In this document: positions 7,673 to 17,141 of the stretch, in pieces | Position numbering within the stretch: position 1 is the first letter of the stretch | Layout of the letters: each line of letters opens with the position of its first letter | Origin: Chitinophaga pinensis | GTDB lineage: Bacteria > Bacteroidota > Bacteroidia > Chitinophagales > CAMDFR01 | NCBI GenBank assembly: GCA_945897725.1 | Contig: CAMDFR010000024.1 | Location: 1-36,502 of the forward strand | Reading direction: 5' to 3' | DNA: 36,502 bases | Notes under the pieces: model-generated | Seen by the model: only the letters and a program-made list of their open reading frames with translations | What the model was told of the DNA's origin: nothing | The model's database searches: none | Made by a program: the position numbers and the translations under genes

Positions 7673-8503
7673 ATGATTCCCTTTACAATCAAAAATGGAA
7701 ATCAAACGCTCAGCGTAGACAAGCCAATAGTGATGGGCATTCTCAACATCACACCGGACTCTTTCTATGATGGAGCCAAACATCAAATAGACTATCTATC
7801 ACATACCGAAAGAATGTTGTTGGAAGGTGCTACCATCATCGATATTGGTGCAATGTCATCTAGACCAGGCGCAGAAATCATTGATCCTACTACAGAATGG
7901 AGTCGCCTTTTCCCAGTCATCAAAGCTTTGAAGCAAAGTTTTCCAACGGCTATTTTTTCTGTGGATACGATTCATGCTGAAGTGGCAAAGCAATCCTTAG
8001 AAAACGGCATTGAGATGATTAATGATATTTCTGCTGGAGAAATTGATGAAAAAATGCTTGAGGTGATGGCGCATTACAAAGCACCATACATTGCCATGCA
8101 TATGAAGGGCATCCCTATGAATATGCAATTCAAAAATCAATATACGAATCTGATTCAAGAGCTTTTAATGTATTTTGAAAATAAAATAGAGCATCTACAC
8201 CAAATGGGTATTGATAACATCATTATTGATCCTGGCTTTGGATTCGCTAAAAACATTGCTCAAAATTTTGAACTGCTGCAATATCTAGATGCCTTTCAAA
8301 AATTCCAATCTCCTATTATGGTTGGCTTATCTCGAAAGTCAATGATATGGAAATCGCTTCATAGCAATGCGGAAGATGCCTTAAACGGCACCACAGTATT
8401 AAATACCATAGCAATACTCAAAGGAGCTCAAATTTTAAGGGTACATGACGTAAAAGAGGCGATGGAGGTCATTCAGCTATGTGCTAGACTACCAAAGCAG
8501 TAG
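7673..8503 (+). CDS. folP: Dihydropteroate synthase FolP
   Basis: The 276-residue protein is a TIM-barrel dihydropteroate synthase that condenses p-aminobenzoate with dihydropterin pyrophosphate in folate synthesis, the target of sulfonamides. The family motifs are MGILNITPDSFYDGA (residues 21-35), DIGAMSSRPGAE (57-68), SVDTIHAEVA, INDISAG, IDPGFGFAKN and the pterin-binding VGLSRKSM near residue 220. The second motif reads AMSSRPG where Proteobacteria have GESTRPG, a form I know from Bacteroidota. It follows the M42 peptidase gene closely and is followed by about 200 bases without a gene. Confidence 0.96.
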   Translation: MIPFTIKNGNQTLSVDKPIVMGILNITPDSFYDGAKHQIDYLSHTERMLLEGATIIDIGAMSSRPGAEIIDPTTEWSRLFPVIKALKQSFPTAIFSVDTIHAEVAKQSLENGIEMINDISAGEIDEKMLEVMAHYKAPYIAMHMKGIPMNMQFKNQYTNLIQELLMYFENKIEHLHQMGIDNIIIDPGFGFAKNIAQNFELLQYLDAFQKFQSPIMVGLSRKSMIWKSLHSNAEDALNGTTVLNTIAILKGAQILRVHDVKEAMEVIQLCARLPKQ

Positions 8504-8544
8504 TGGAGAGCTGATCATTAAATCATCGTGTTTTTCTTCAAATA

Positions 8545-8568
8545 CGATTGCAATTTTTGATGCAATCG
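8545..8568. other. Perfect 8-bp inverted repeat downstream of folP
   Basis: CGATTGCA (8545-8552) and TGCAATCG (8561-8568) are separated by eight bases. No T run follows, so it is not a typical intrinsic terminator. It may be a 3' hairpin of the folP transcript or a protein-binding site ahead of secDF. Confidence 0.4.
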
Positions 8569-8620
8569 CTGCGAATAAGTCGAGTCATAGAAAAAACGGA
8601 ATATGTAAATGCTTTTATTT

Positions 8621-8651
8621 TTTGACTATTCAGTAAAAAAATGTACTTTTG
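8621..8651 (+). promoter_or_regulatory. Promoter of secDF
   Basis: TTTG (8621-8624), a 19-base spacer, and TACTTTTG (8644-8651) match the Bacteroidota primary promoter TTTG-N19-TAnnTTTG exactly. Transcription would begin about 45 bases before the secDF ATG. Confidence 0.8.
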
Positions 8652-8701
8652 CCCCTCGTTTTTTAATGATAATTCAGAAATAATAACTAAATAAATCAAC
8701 T

Positions 8702-11700
8702 ATGCAGGCAAAAGGACTTATCAAGGTATTTTTAATACTCCTCGCCCTCGTGTGTATCTTACCAATATTTTACACCGTTACTTCTAGAAGCTATGACAAG
8801 AAATCATTCGTCTTTGCTGAATCGAAGTTAAAAGGATTCAATGAAAACGATAAATCTCTCTCTCAAGAGGTGGTGGATTCTATGAAAGATTTGAAAACTA
8901 AATATAGAAGAGCCTTCTTAGATTCTCTATCTGGTAAAAATGTTGGATTAGGAATTACATTGGGCAAAGCAATGGAACGTCAATTAGGACTTGGACTTGA
9001 CTTGAAAGGTGGAATGAGTGTTGTAATGGCCATTGAGCAGGATGATGTACTTTCTCAATTAGCAAATGGTTCTAAAGATCCTCAATTTATGAAAGCATTA
9101 GGTCTTGCAAATGCAAAACAACAGACGGATGCTAGACCATATCTGATTTTATTCCAAGAAGAATTCGAAAAAATTGATCCTAAGACTAAATTGGCAGGTC
9201 TATTCATGAACCAAAAATTTCAGGACAAGATTAATTTCGGAATGACCAATAGTCAAGTCATTGAAGTATTACAAAAAGAAGTAGATGCCTCTGTTAAAAA
9301 TACTTTTAATGTCGTAAAAACAAGGATTGATCAATTTGGAGTGGTTCAACCAAACGTGAATCTTGAAGAAAGAACGGGTAGAATTTTACTTGAATTACCT
9401 GGTGTGGAGGATCCTAAAAGGGTAGAAAGTATCTTACAAACAACTGCAGAACTTGGTTTCTGGTATACCTACGACAATCGTGAGATTGGTAGCATCTTAT
9501 TCAACCGAGGTAATGAAGTCATCAGAAATATTCTTACCATTGAAAAAAGCAAAGCAAAAAATGCAGGAATTGCATTGCCAACTGCTCCAACAAATGATTT
9601 AGCTCAAATGTCTGCGGCTGGAAAAGATACTACTAAAAAAGATAGCAGTGCATTGGCTGCTGCAGTTACAGACACATCTAAAGCAGAAAAGATAGACTCT
9701 ACTTTCAATCCTTTATTTGATGTTCTACAACCAAGTTTAAGTAGCGATCAAAAACAATTCGCTGCTGGTCCAATCATCGGATACGCTAAGATGAAGGACA
9801 TGGACAAAGTAAATGCCTTCTTAGACTACAATCAAGTAAGAGCATTATTCAATCAAAATGTTAGATTTTTCTGGAGTGCACAATCTATTTCTGAGTCAGA
9901 TAAAATTTATGCTCTCTATGCTATTAAAGATAAGGGAAATTTAAAAATTGCACCATTAGGTGGAGATGCTATTATTGAAGCGGTTGCAGGTTTTGATCAG
10001 GGTACACCAATTGTTAGTTTAACCATGGATGGAACTGGTGCTGACAAATGGAAACGAATGACACACGAAGCAGCTGATCATAAGGGTGATGAAAATGATC
10101 CTAAAGAATGTATTGCAATTGTTTTGGATAATAAAGTGTTCTCGGCACCAATCGTAAATGGTGAAATCTCTGGTGGTAGATCTCAAATAACAATGGGAGG
10201 AGGCAAAAATGGTGTGCAAGAATCTCAAGATTTGGCCAACGTATTAAAGGCGGGTAAGCTAGATGCCAAAACACGAATCATCGAGGAATCAGTGGTTGGG
10301 CCTACCTTAGGTGCTGAAGCAATACAAAAAGGTATGATGTCTTTTATCATTGCACTAGTTTTAGTAATGATTGTAATGGTAATGTATTACAATAAAGCAG
10401 GTATAGTCGCAGATATTGCATTGATGGTGAATATTTTCTTTATCTTCTGTGCGATTGTTGGATTTGGGACCGTTTTAACCTTACCTGGACTTGCTGGTAT
10501 TATCTTGACGATTGGTATGGCTGTGGATACAAGTATCATCATCTTTGAGAGGATTAGGGAAGAGTTAGCTAGAGGTAAATCTTTATCAAATTCAATAAGC
10601 GACGGTTTCACCAAATCATACTCTGCAATTATTGACGCTAACGTGGCCAATTTCTATACAGCGTTTATTCTATATTATTTCGGTAAAGGCCCTATCAAAG
10701 GTTTCGGTACCATTCTAATGATTGGTATTGGTTCTTCTATTTTAACAGGTGTTGTTTTGTCTCGTATCATTTTCGAAGATTTCTTTATTGATAAAAATCG
10801 TTCGGTAAAATTTGATACAGCTTTCTCGAAAGGATTATTTAAAAATTTTAATTTCGACTTCGTTGGTAAGAGTAAATTGTTTATCGGTATTTCAGTGGCT
10901 TTCATCATCATTGGAACCGGTTCTGCTTTATTCAGAGGATTTGACTTAGGCGTTGATTTCAAAGGTGGTCGTAAGTATGTAATCAGATTTGATAAGCCTG
11001 TGAATACTTCAGATATTGCCAAGACATTGGATCCAATGTTAAGCGATGTCCCTGTAGTGAAAACTTATGGTACTAATGGTGACAGAGTACAAATCACCAC
11101 TGCGCATTTGTCTAATGTAGATAGCAAAGAAGCGAACGAAGCGGTTTTAAAAATTATATACAGTGGTGTAAAAGGCTATTATGCAAATGCACCTACTGAA
11201 GAAAAATTCAACTCTCCGTTTTATATTGAAAGTAGCAATAAAATTGGTGCCACAGTTGCTGAGGATATTAAAAGCAGCTCTATTTACACCTCTATCATTG
11301 CCATCATTGGTATATTCGTTTATATCGCAATCCGATTTAGAAAATGGCAGTTTGGAGCAGGTGTTGTGGTTTCTTTAATACATGATGTTGCCTTTACCTT
11401 GGGTGTTTTCTCCATCTTTAAGGGCATACTTCCTTTCTCCTTGGAGGTAGACCAGACCATTGTTGCTGCAGTTTTAACATTGATTGGATATTCGATGAAT
11501 GATACTGTTGTTGTATTTGACAGAATTAGAGAAAATTTAAGAGAACATAAGACGGGTAATCTTCACGATTTATTCAACTCTGCAATGAATTCTACCTTAA
11601 GTAGAACCATTATGACTTCATTCTATACCTTCACAACCATGTTAATCATCTTTATTTTCGGTGGTGAGACGGTTAGAGGATTCTCTTTTGCTATGTTAAT

Positions 11701-11794
11701 CGGTATTTTGGTAGGTACTTATTCTTCTATTTTTATTGCAGCTCCAGTTGCTTATCATTTATTGAAAGGTGATATTGCAAAAGCAAAAAGCTAA
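8702..11794 (+). CDS. secDF: Protein translocase SecDF fusion
   Basis: A 1030-residue fusion of SecD and SecF, the proton-driven RND-type helper of the SecYEG channel that pulls proteins to the periplasmic side. The first membrane span is residues about 6-27. SecD marks include GLDLKGGMSVV (98-108) and the six-span bundle with GMAVDTSIIIFERIREE (605-621), whose Asp sits in the proton path. SecF starts near residue 720 with FDLGVDFKGGRKYV, and has GYSMNDTVVVFDRIREN late in the chain. The SecD motif reads VDTS where most homologues have VDAN. Residues about 284-333 form a Lys/Ala/Ser/Thr-rich insert in the periplasmic part that looks disordered. Single-gene unit with its own promoter and terminator. 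Confidence 0.97.
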   Translation: MQAKGLIKVFLILLALVCILPIFYTVTSRSYDKKSFVFAESKLKGFNENDKSLSQEVVDSMKDLKTKYRRAFLDSLSGKNVGLGITLGKAMERQLGLGLDLKGGMSVVMAIEQDDVLSQLANGSKDPQFMKALGLANAKQQTDARPYLILFQEEFEKIDPKTKLAGLFMNQKFQDKINFGMTNSQVIEVLQKEVDASVKNTFNVVKTRIDQFGVVQPNVNLEERTGRILLELPGVEDPKRVESILQTTAELGFWYTYDNREIGSILFNRGNEVIRNILTIEKSKAKNAGIALPTAPTNDLAQMSAAGKDTTKKDSSALAAAVTDTSKAEKIDSTFNPLFDVLQPSLSSDQKQFAAGPIIGYAKMKDMDKVNAFLDYNQVRALFNQNVRFFWSAQSISESDKIYALYAIKDKGNLKIAPLGGDAIIEAVAGFDQGTPIVSLTMDGTGADKWKRMTHEAADHKGDENDPKECIAIVLDNKVFSAPIVNGEISGGRSQITMGGGKNGVQESQDLANVLKAGKLDAKTRIIEESVVGPTLGAEAIQKGMMSFIIALVLVMIVMVMYYNKAGIVADIALMVNIFFIFCAIVGFGTVLTLPGLAGIILTIGMAVDTSIIIFERIREELARGKSLSNSISDGFTKSYSAIIDANVANFYTAFILYYFGKGPIKGFGTILMIGIGSSILTGVVLSRIIFEDFFIDKNRSVKFDTAFSKGLFKNFNFDFVGKSKLFIGISVAFIIIGTGSALFRGFDLGVDFKGGRKYVIRFDKPVNTSDIAKTLDPMLSDVPVVKTYGTNGDRVQITTAHLSNVDSKEANEAVLKIIYSGVKGYYANAPTEEKFNSPFYIESSNKIGATVAEDIKSSSIYTSIIAIIGIFVYIAIRFRKWQFGAGVVVSLIHDVAFTLGVFSIFKGILPFSLEVDQTIVAAVLTLIGYSMNDTVVVFDRIRENLREHKTGNLHDLFNSAMNSTLSRTIMTSFYTFTTMLIIFIFGGETVRGFSFAMLIGILVGTYSSIFIAAPVAYHLLKGDIAKAKS

Positions 11795-11814
11795 TAAATA
11801 AATACATACATCAT

Positions 11815-11847
11815 AAAAAAGCCCTTCATTATTGAAGGGCTTTTTTT
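11815..11847. terminator. Bidirectional terminator between secDF and the GT4 gene
   Basis: GCCCTTCA-ATTA-like loop-TGAAGGGC (11821-11840) is flanked by an A run on the left and a T run on the right, so it can end transcription from secDF (+) and from the convergent glycosyltransferase operon (-). Confidence 0.93.
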
Positions 11848-11868
11848 ATAGATAGATGCTAACAATAC

Positions 11869-12951
11869 CTATTGATACAATTGAACATAAGAGTCAATCA
11901 TATCACGCATCAAAAATTGCGTAGGCTCTCTCTCTTGCCATTGACCAAGTAGCCCTTTTTTAAGGCTTATCTTTAGTTGATCTGCATCTAGGTGCTCCAA
12001 TTCTATGTATTTTCCAGAAACGGTTTCCTTGAGTGCTCCACGGCCTGACGAAACAACAGGAATATTCAAAGCAGCACATTCAGCTGCTACAAAACAAAAA
12101 CCTTCACTATAGGATGGTATGACCACAAAACTTCCCTTTTGAATCGTTTGATACAGCGCATCTACTTTCAACTCATGATAAATGTCAAGCTGATCGTTGA
12201 TTTTATAAGTGGAAATTAAATCCATCACTGCAACATATACGGCATGCGGATACTGAGGTATAATCAATTGACATTTGAATAAGGATGTTTCCTTCTTAAG
12301 TTCAAAGATGGCCTCTAGCAAGAGTTCAATCCCTTTGCTTGCACCAAGTCTTCCATAATAGGTAAACAATTGCTTCTGTCGGATGAGGCTTGATCGATAA
12401 TGCTCGATTCTGTCATAATCCATTCCATTATATATCATAACAATTTTAGACTTCTTTATTCCCACCTCTAATAAACAACTTTTAGTGTAATTAGAAACGG
12501 CAATATATTTGTCGAAAGGAAGAAGCAAGATCATTTTTTCAAATAAGTAGAAGGCAGTTTTTGAGATCAAAGAATAAAAGGGCAATGTAAACCATAATCG
12601 ATCCCACACTTCATGAAAAGTAATGTAGACAGGTTTTCTACAATATTTGGCTGCGAAAAACGCAGGAAATGCTGCATTATATGAAGTGGTATGCACAATG
12701 TCAGCTTTTCGAATGTGTTTTATCAGATAAGGAAGGCTAAAAAAAGTAAAAAGGAATCTGTTTTTGAAAGGCAAACGAACAATGTTTACCTTGTTCAATA
12801 TTTCATGTTTGGGAATTGTATGATTGTGCCTTGTTGTCAAAACAGTCACTTCAAAACCTTGCTTAGTCATAGATTCGGCTAAATCCTTAAAAAGCTTTTC
12901 TGCGCCTCCTATATAGGGATAGTAATGTTCTAATACGAAAAGAATGTGCAT
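11869..12951 (-). CDS. GT4 family glycosyltransferase
   Basis: A 360-residue retaining GT-B glycosyltransferase. The N-terminal domain has the acceptor-side loop YYPYIGGAEKL (residues 10-20). The C-terminal domain begins near 196 with YYGRLGASKGIELLLEA, the nucleotide-sugar start motif of GT4. The EGFCFVAAE block (283-291) is the E-x7-E donor-binding motif, followed by IPVVSSGRGALKE. The sugar donor and acceptor are unknown. It is the last gene of the operon: its ATG directly follows the stop of the DUF2304 gene, with no base between. The role is probably a late sugar addition in an envelope glycan pathway. Confidence 0.92.
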   Translation of the reverse strand: MHILFVLEHYYPYIGGAEKLFKDLAESMTKQGFEVTVLTTRHNHTIPKHEILNKVNIVRLPFKNRFLFTFFSLPYLIKHIRKADIVHTTSYNAAFPAFFAAKYCRKPVYITFHEVWDRLWFTLPFYSLISKTAFYLFEKMILLLPFDKYIAVSNYTKSCLLEVGIKKSKIVMIYNGMDYDRIEHYRSSLIRQKQLFTYYGRLGASKGIELLLEAIFELKKETSLFKCQLIIPQYPHAVYVAVMDLISTYKINDQLDIYHELKVDALYQTIQKGSFVVIPSYSEGFCFVAAECAALNIPVVSSGRGALKETVSGKYIELEHLDADQLKISLKKGLLGQWQEREPTQFLMRDMIDSYVQLYQ

Positions 12952-13293
12952 CTACTTTGGCGTATCTTTTTTATTCTCTAGAGCGATCTTTTTAATCAAT
13001 TCACTAATCGTTTTGTTTTGCCGCTTTATGGTAAGAAATAAATTATACTGAAGAAAGAATAGAATTCCTAGACTTAAAAATATGATCGCATTGATATTAC
13101 TTTTGATCCCTAAAATTTGTGCTAGATGAACGGTAATTAAATCTGGAACAATGGCGACGGCAATAATGAAAAACCAAATGAGACACCAAGTAAACATCTC
13201 AAAAAAAGTATTCTTTCCACTCACGTATTGCTTAATGCTAACATACATGAAGAGAACTGCTATACAGGGCACTAAAATTTGATATATTTCCAT
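12952..13293 (-). CDS. DUF2304 membrane protein
   Basis: A 113-residue protein with three hydrophobic spans (residues about 3-20, 33-55 and 68-86) and a short charged tail (about 90-113), the shape and sequence type of DUF2304. This family commonly sits next to a Dpm-like GT2, as it does here. I infer that it anchors or assists the glycosyltransferase at the membrane, but no activity is established from sequence. The GT2 gene lies upstream with a 19-base gap, and the GT4 gene follows without a gap, so all are one transcript. Confidence 0.82.
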   Translation of the reverse strand: MEIYQILVPCIAVLFMYVSIKQYVSGKNTFFEMFTWCLIWFFIIAVAIVPDLITVHLAQILGIKSNINAIIFLSLGILFFLQYNLFLTIKRQNKTISELIKKIALENKKDTPK

Positions 13294-13312
13294 ATTGTTT
13301 ATTCAAAGATAA

Positions 13313-14005
13313 CTAATCCTTGAAAAAAATGTTGCTAAATAAACTGATCATTGTTTTGTAGCCATTCACAATTCCCTGCCCTTTGTTCATAGAGTAATCA
13401 GTATAATAAACGTGAATAGGAACTTCTTTTATCTTAAAATTTTGAGCCAAGACCTTAATAATAAATTCACTGCAAAATTCATAGCCATCTGTTCTCAGAT
13501 GCACTTTTTCAAGTACTTTTTTTGTAATCAACTTATATCCACTTTGTGTGTCTGTTATCCATGTATTACTAAAAATAAAGACCAGAATATTCGCAATTCG
13601 ATTGTATAAAATTCTAATTTTTGGAATTTGATTGTCAGCTTTTAAAAATCTACTCCCTATAATGATGTCAGCTTCGTTTTCTTGATAGGAGTCGAATAAA
13701 ACATCTAAATCCTTTACATCATGCTGCATATCGGCATCAATTGTGATCACTCCACCAAATTTTTGAAGTAGTGCATATCTAAACCCAGTATCCGTAGCTG
13801 CACCAACACCTCGATTAATGATATGATGTAATATTGTTACACTTTCATCTATGTTTAGTTGCTCAATGTTGTCGGTGCTGCCATCATTCACAATACATAT
13901 ATTATGGAAACCTCTTCCCTTTATTAATCGAATCAACTCTTCAATATGTGTCGCTTCATTAAAGACTGGAATGATGACCAGGATGTTGTCTTTTGTCAAT
14001 ATCAC
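13313..14005 (-). CDS. GT2 glycosyltransferase, polyprenyl-phosphate sugar synthase-like
   Basis: The 230-residue protein is a GT-A glycosyltransferase of family 2 resembling dolichyl-phosphate mannose synthase. IIPVFNEATHIEELI (residues 11-25) starts the nucleotide-binding domain, NDGSTDN (40-46) follows, and ITIDADMQHD (87-96) holds the metal-binding DxD. SRFLKADNQIPKIR and DTQSGYKLITKKVL are further Dpm-like stretches. It lacks C-terminal membrane spans, which may be supplied by the DUF2304 partner. The expected product is a polyprenyl-phosphate-linked sugar, which a GT-C enzyme such as the upstream 1022-residue protein could use as donor. The sugar is not known. Confidence 0.9.
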   Translation of the reverse strand: MILTKDNILVIIPVFNEATHIEELIRLIKGRGFHNICIVNDGSTDNIEQLNIDESVTILHHIINRGVGAATDTGFRYALLQKFGGVITIDADMQHDVKDLDVLFDSYQENEADIIIGSRFLKADNQIPKIRILYNRIANILVFIFSNTWITDTQSGYKLITKKVLEKVHLRTDGYEFCSEFIIKVLAQNFKIKEVPIHVYYTDYSMNKGQGIVNGYKTMISLFSNIFFKD

Positions 14006-14012
14006 CTATACA

Positions 14013-17000
14013 TTAATTTATCTTGAGTAGGACTAAAGAGCCTGTTTGTATGACCCTAGTCCCATTAAAAATTCCATATCTAACAGGCACTTGCCTTCCA
14101 TTCTCAGTAATCATATCTTTAGAACTAGGATCTTCTAACAACCTATCTGTATTAATGACCTCAATTCTTGGATTATTAGATATATAATCGTAAAAATTTC
14201 CAACCTTTTTTGTAAGAGATTTGTCGGGTGTATTATCAAGATTGCCTGTGGCAAAATCAAATAAGATATATCGAATATTGTTTTTTACAAAATTATCACT
14301 GATAATATCTTTTACACCATACCAATTTTGATAGACGCCATTGAACAAATCAAGCTGATTATCCTCATACACTCTTTTGTCGTTGTTGTTGATGAAATAA
14401 TTCATAGAAGTTCCAACCCGTATAATCTTATCGTCATCCCCACCATTTAAAGCTTGTGCTGTGTTCGCTATAGTTTTATTGATGATATCCAAGCATTCGT
14501 CTTCGTTATGAGCACCATGACTGTATTGTAGAAATAATTTATTTATTTTTGTATTGGCTGGTGTTTTAGGATCAAAACTATAGGTTACCATCATACTCTC
14601 TTGTCTAAATAGCACAAGCATAATCATTCCAGAAAAAATTGTAATCAAGATCGGTAAACGCACATACTTATCTTTAAGCAACCCGCTATCATCATTATTC
14701 ATAGTGCCAAGCAAAAGAGGAATACAAAGGGCAAAGGACGGTAAAGCATACCATGTAATACCGCTTCCAAAAAACCACCATATAATAAAGGAAGAACCAC
14801 CAATAACAAATAGGAGTTTGGTCGAATGCTGCCATCCCTTAATGGTTCTATAATTAACAACCACAGTAACGATGATCAGGCCTAATAAGATAAGAAAACT
14901 ATTGAGCGTATTAGTTTTATATAATTTCAATAAAAGTGGTTTTGATACCAAAATTACTTTGTTAATGATGCCTATTAAAATCAAGTAAATATCCATGAAT
15001 GAATCAGAATAGGAAGGGTTTGCTAATTTTATCTTATCAATATTCTCTTTGAAATTGATTGGGGAAACATCCCCATTATTGAGATATAGCGTGGTGATAG
15101 ATATTAGTAATAGCAAAAAAAGTAATCCACCATTGTATATATTACTAGCAAGCTCTCGTTTTCTAATGCTTAAAAAGAGGAGCGGAAATAGAATCAATAC
15201 GAATAGTCCAATATCTGTAGGGAAGTTGGCTACATTTTGTAGAATGCCTAAGTCGTGAAAAATGGAAAGATATTTTGGTACACCATTCTCATACCCAATA
15301 TATCTTTGAACCTCCTCATATTTTCCTGTTCCCTTTCCAAAATTTTTATAATAATTAGCCAAGCTATCCGCACGAATATCCGAAGAAGGATTTTCATTTT
15401 GAGCATATAATATCTCACTCGTTTTTTTTGTGTGATAATGTGTACTTGAAATTTCATAGGAAAGTATCTTGTCCACAGACTCTAATGCTGGCTTACCATT
15501 CAATAAATTACTAACACTAAAACTTTTTGTTTCAAAATAATTTTTAGCAATCCATGGTGAAAAGGTCATCCCTAAAAAAAACATAAAAACGATAAGATAA
15601 ATACCGCCTTTTAGGTGTCTTAATCTATGTTGATATAGATGAATACATCCAGCAAGAATCGAAAGCAAAAGAAAAATAAATCCAATTAAATGAACTTGTG
15701 AATCATTATCAAACTCAATGCCTGAAAAGGTGTACAATTTACCGAGGAAAATAGCGGCAATACCCAATGAAATAATACTTGTAGAGATACTGAGTGATTC
15801 GCTGTATTTATAGGCGAATCCTGCACTCATACCAATTATGATGAAAAGGGCTGTGTACTTTATACCGAAAGAATATCCCAACAAAACACCTAGAATGATG
15901 GCTATATTCAGCCAGATTTTATCCTTTAATTTGGAGACGATCTTATGCTCAAAAATGCTAGAAGACGCATACTTTACTTCATTTTTTTTATTGCTTTCAA
16001 TAAGTAAAAGTGCTGCTGATAAAGTGAAAAAAACCAACGCTAAATCTACTTTTGCATCCGCACTACTTTGCCAAATAGTGGTCGGTATAGTATAGAAAAG
16101 CACAGCACTTAGTATTGAAAAATTAGTATTGAGAAAATTACGCGAAATCCGATACAACAAATAGCAGGATAAGATTCCAGGTAAAATCGAAATTAAGGTT
16201 GGCAAGGAAACTTTATTGTTTAAAACAAATCCTAGTGACATCCAGATCGACCAGTTATAAGCTTGACCTCCTTGGGTTAAACCACTATAGCCAGAAATCA
16301 GTTTAGGAGTATTCATATATAGACTTAACTCATCAAATCCAATTGGGATGGGTCTTAGAGAGGAATTAAAATTTATAATGAAGAAAACTAAAAGGGTAAA
16401 CAAAGATAACAGACCCATAATATTCAGGTTAGATACGGTATAATTCTCTATGAAAATCTCTTTGCTCAATACCAAGAATCTTTTATAACCCAATCCACAT
16501 ATGGCAACAAGAAGTAAAAGAACCACCGGGAATGTCATGATGTGAAATGCCGCCAGAATAAAGAAAAGGATACCATTGCATGCCATACCAACTGCTAATC
16601 CGATAATGAGTTTACTTTTCTTGTTTTCAATCATGGTTGGCAATAAATCAAGTAAAAAAGAACCTGTCACAAAGCTTGGAAGTAAAAGTAAAAGGAGATA
16701 GAAAAGTTGGGAAACAATAAATGTGATATAACTTGCAATAGAGGCTGTGCTTTCTAATTCAAAGGCGTCAATGAAGCCAGCATACGTAATTACATAGGCA
16801 ATGGTGGAGATAAAAAAGAGTCCGAAAATTTTCCATCCTGAAATCTTTGATAGGGAAATCTTCTTATAAGAAAATGATTCGCTTCTGTTCCTTGAAAAAT
16901 ATATGAAGGCTAGGAAAATAAGAACTAGCACTGGAAGAATGGAAGAAAAAGTTACATTTTTAAACGCTTTTGAAATAAATTTTTCATGAATGATATAATC

Positions 17001-17081
17001 AACCAATAAAAAAAATGTCCAGCAACTAAGGAAGACAAAGAGAAGGCCACTATTTATCTTTTGAAGTATATTTTTTAACAT
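14013..17081 (-). CDS. Large polytopic membrane protein, GT-C glycosyltransferase-like
   Basis: A 1022-residue protein with many membrane spans over most of its length and a soluble C-terminal part of about 180 residues. I do not recognise the exact family. An acidic pair in the first large external loop, RPIPIGFDELSLYMNTPKL (D250, E251), is placed as in GT-C enzymes, which transfer sugars from polyprenyl-phosphate donors on the outer face of the inner membrane. A second soluble stretch lies at about residues 520-620. The Dpm-like GT2 gene begins 7 bases downstream, which fits a donor-maker and donor-user pair. The call of GT-C is inference from topology, the acidic motif and context; a flippase or polymerase remains possible. 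Confidence 0.6.
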   Translation of the reverse strand: MLKNILQKINSGLLFVFLSCWTFFLLVDYIIHEKFISKAFKNVTFSSILPVLVLIFLAFIYFSRNRSESFSYKKISLSKISGWKIFGLFFISTIAYVITYAGFIDAFELESTASIASYITFIVSQLFYLLLLLLPSFVTGSFLLDLLPTMIENKKSKLIIGLAVGMACNGILFFILAAFHIMTFPVVLLLLVAICGLGYKRFLVLSKEIFIENYTVSNLNIMGLLSLFTLLVFFIINFNSSLRPIPIGFDELSLYMNTPKLISGYSGLTQGGQAYNWSIWMSLGFVLNNKVSLPTLISILPGILSCYLLYRISRNFLNTNFSILSAVLFYTIPTTIWQSSADAKVDLALVFFTLSAALLLIESNKKNEVKYASSSIFEHKIVSKLKDKIWLNIAIILGVLLGYSFGIKYTALFIIIGMSAGFAYKYSESLSISTSIISLGIAAIFLGKLYTFSGIEFDNDSQVHLIGFIFLLLSILAGCIHLYQHRLRHLKGGIYLIVFMFFLGMTFSPWIAKNYFETKSFSVSNLLNGKPALESVDKILSYEISSTHYHTKKTSEILYAQNENPSSDIRADSLANYYKNFGKGTGKYEEVQRYIGYENGVPKYLSIFHDLGILQNVANFPTDIGLFVLILFPLLFLSIRKRELASNIYNGGLLFLLLLISITTLYLNNGDVSPINFKENIDKIKLANPSYSDSFMDIYLILIGIINKVILVSKPLLLKLYKTNTLNSFLILLGLIIVTVVVNYRTIKGWQHSTKLLFVIGGSSFIIWWFFGSGITWYALPSFALCIPLLLGTMNNDDSGLLKDKYVRLPILITIFSGMIMLVLFRQESMMVTYSFDPKTPANTKINKLFLQYSHGAHNEDECLDIINKTIANTAQALNGGDDDKIIRVGTSMNYFINNNDKRVYEDNQLDLFNGVYQNWYGVKDIISDNFVKNNIRYILFDFATGNLDNTPDKSLTKKVGNFYDYISNNPRIEVINTDRLLEDPSSKDMITENGRQVPVRYGIFNGTRVIQTGSLVLLKIN

Positions 17082-17141
17082 GCAAATTAGTTTGGTAAAT
17101 GAGCACTAAATTATAAAATTAATTAGTAAAGAAATAAAAAA

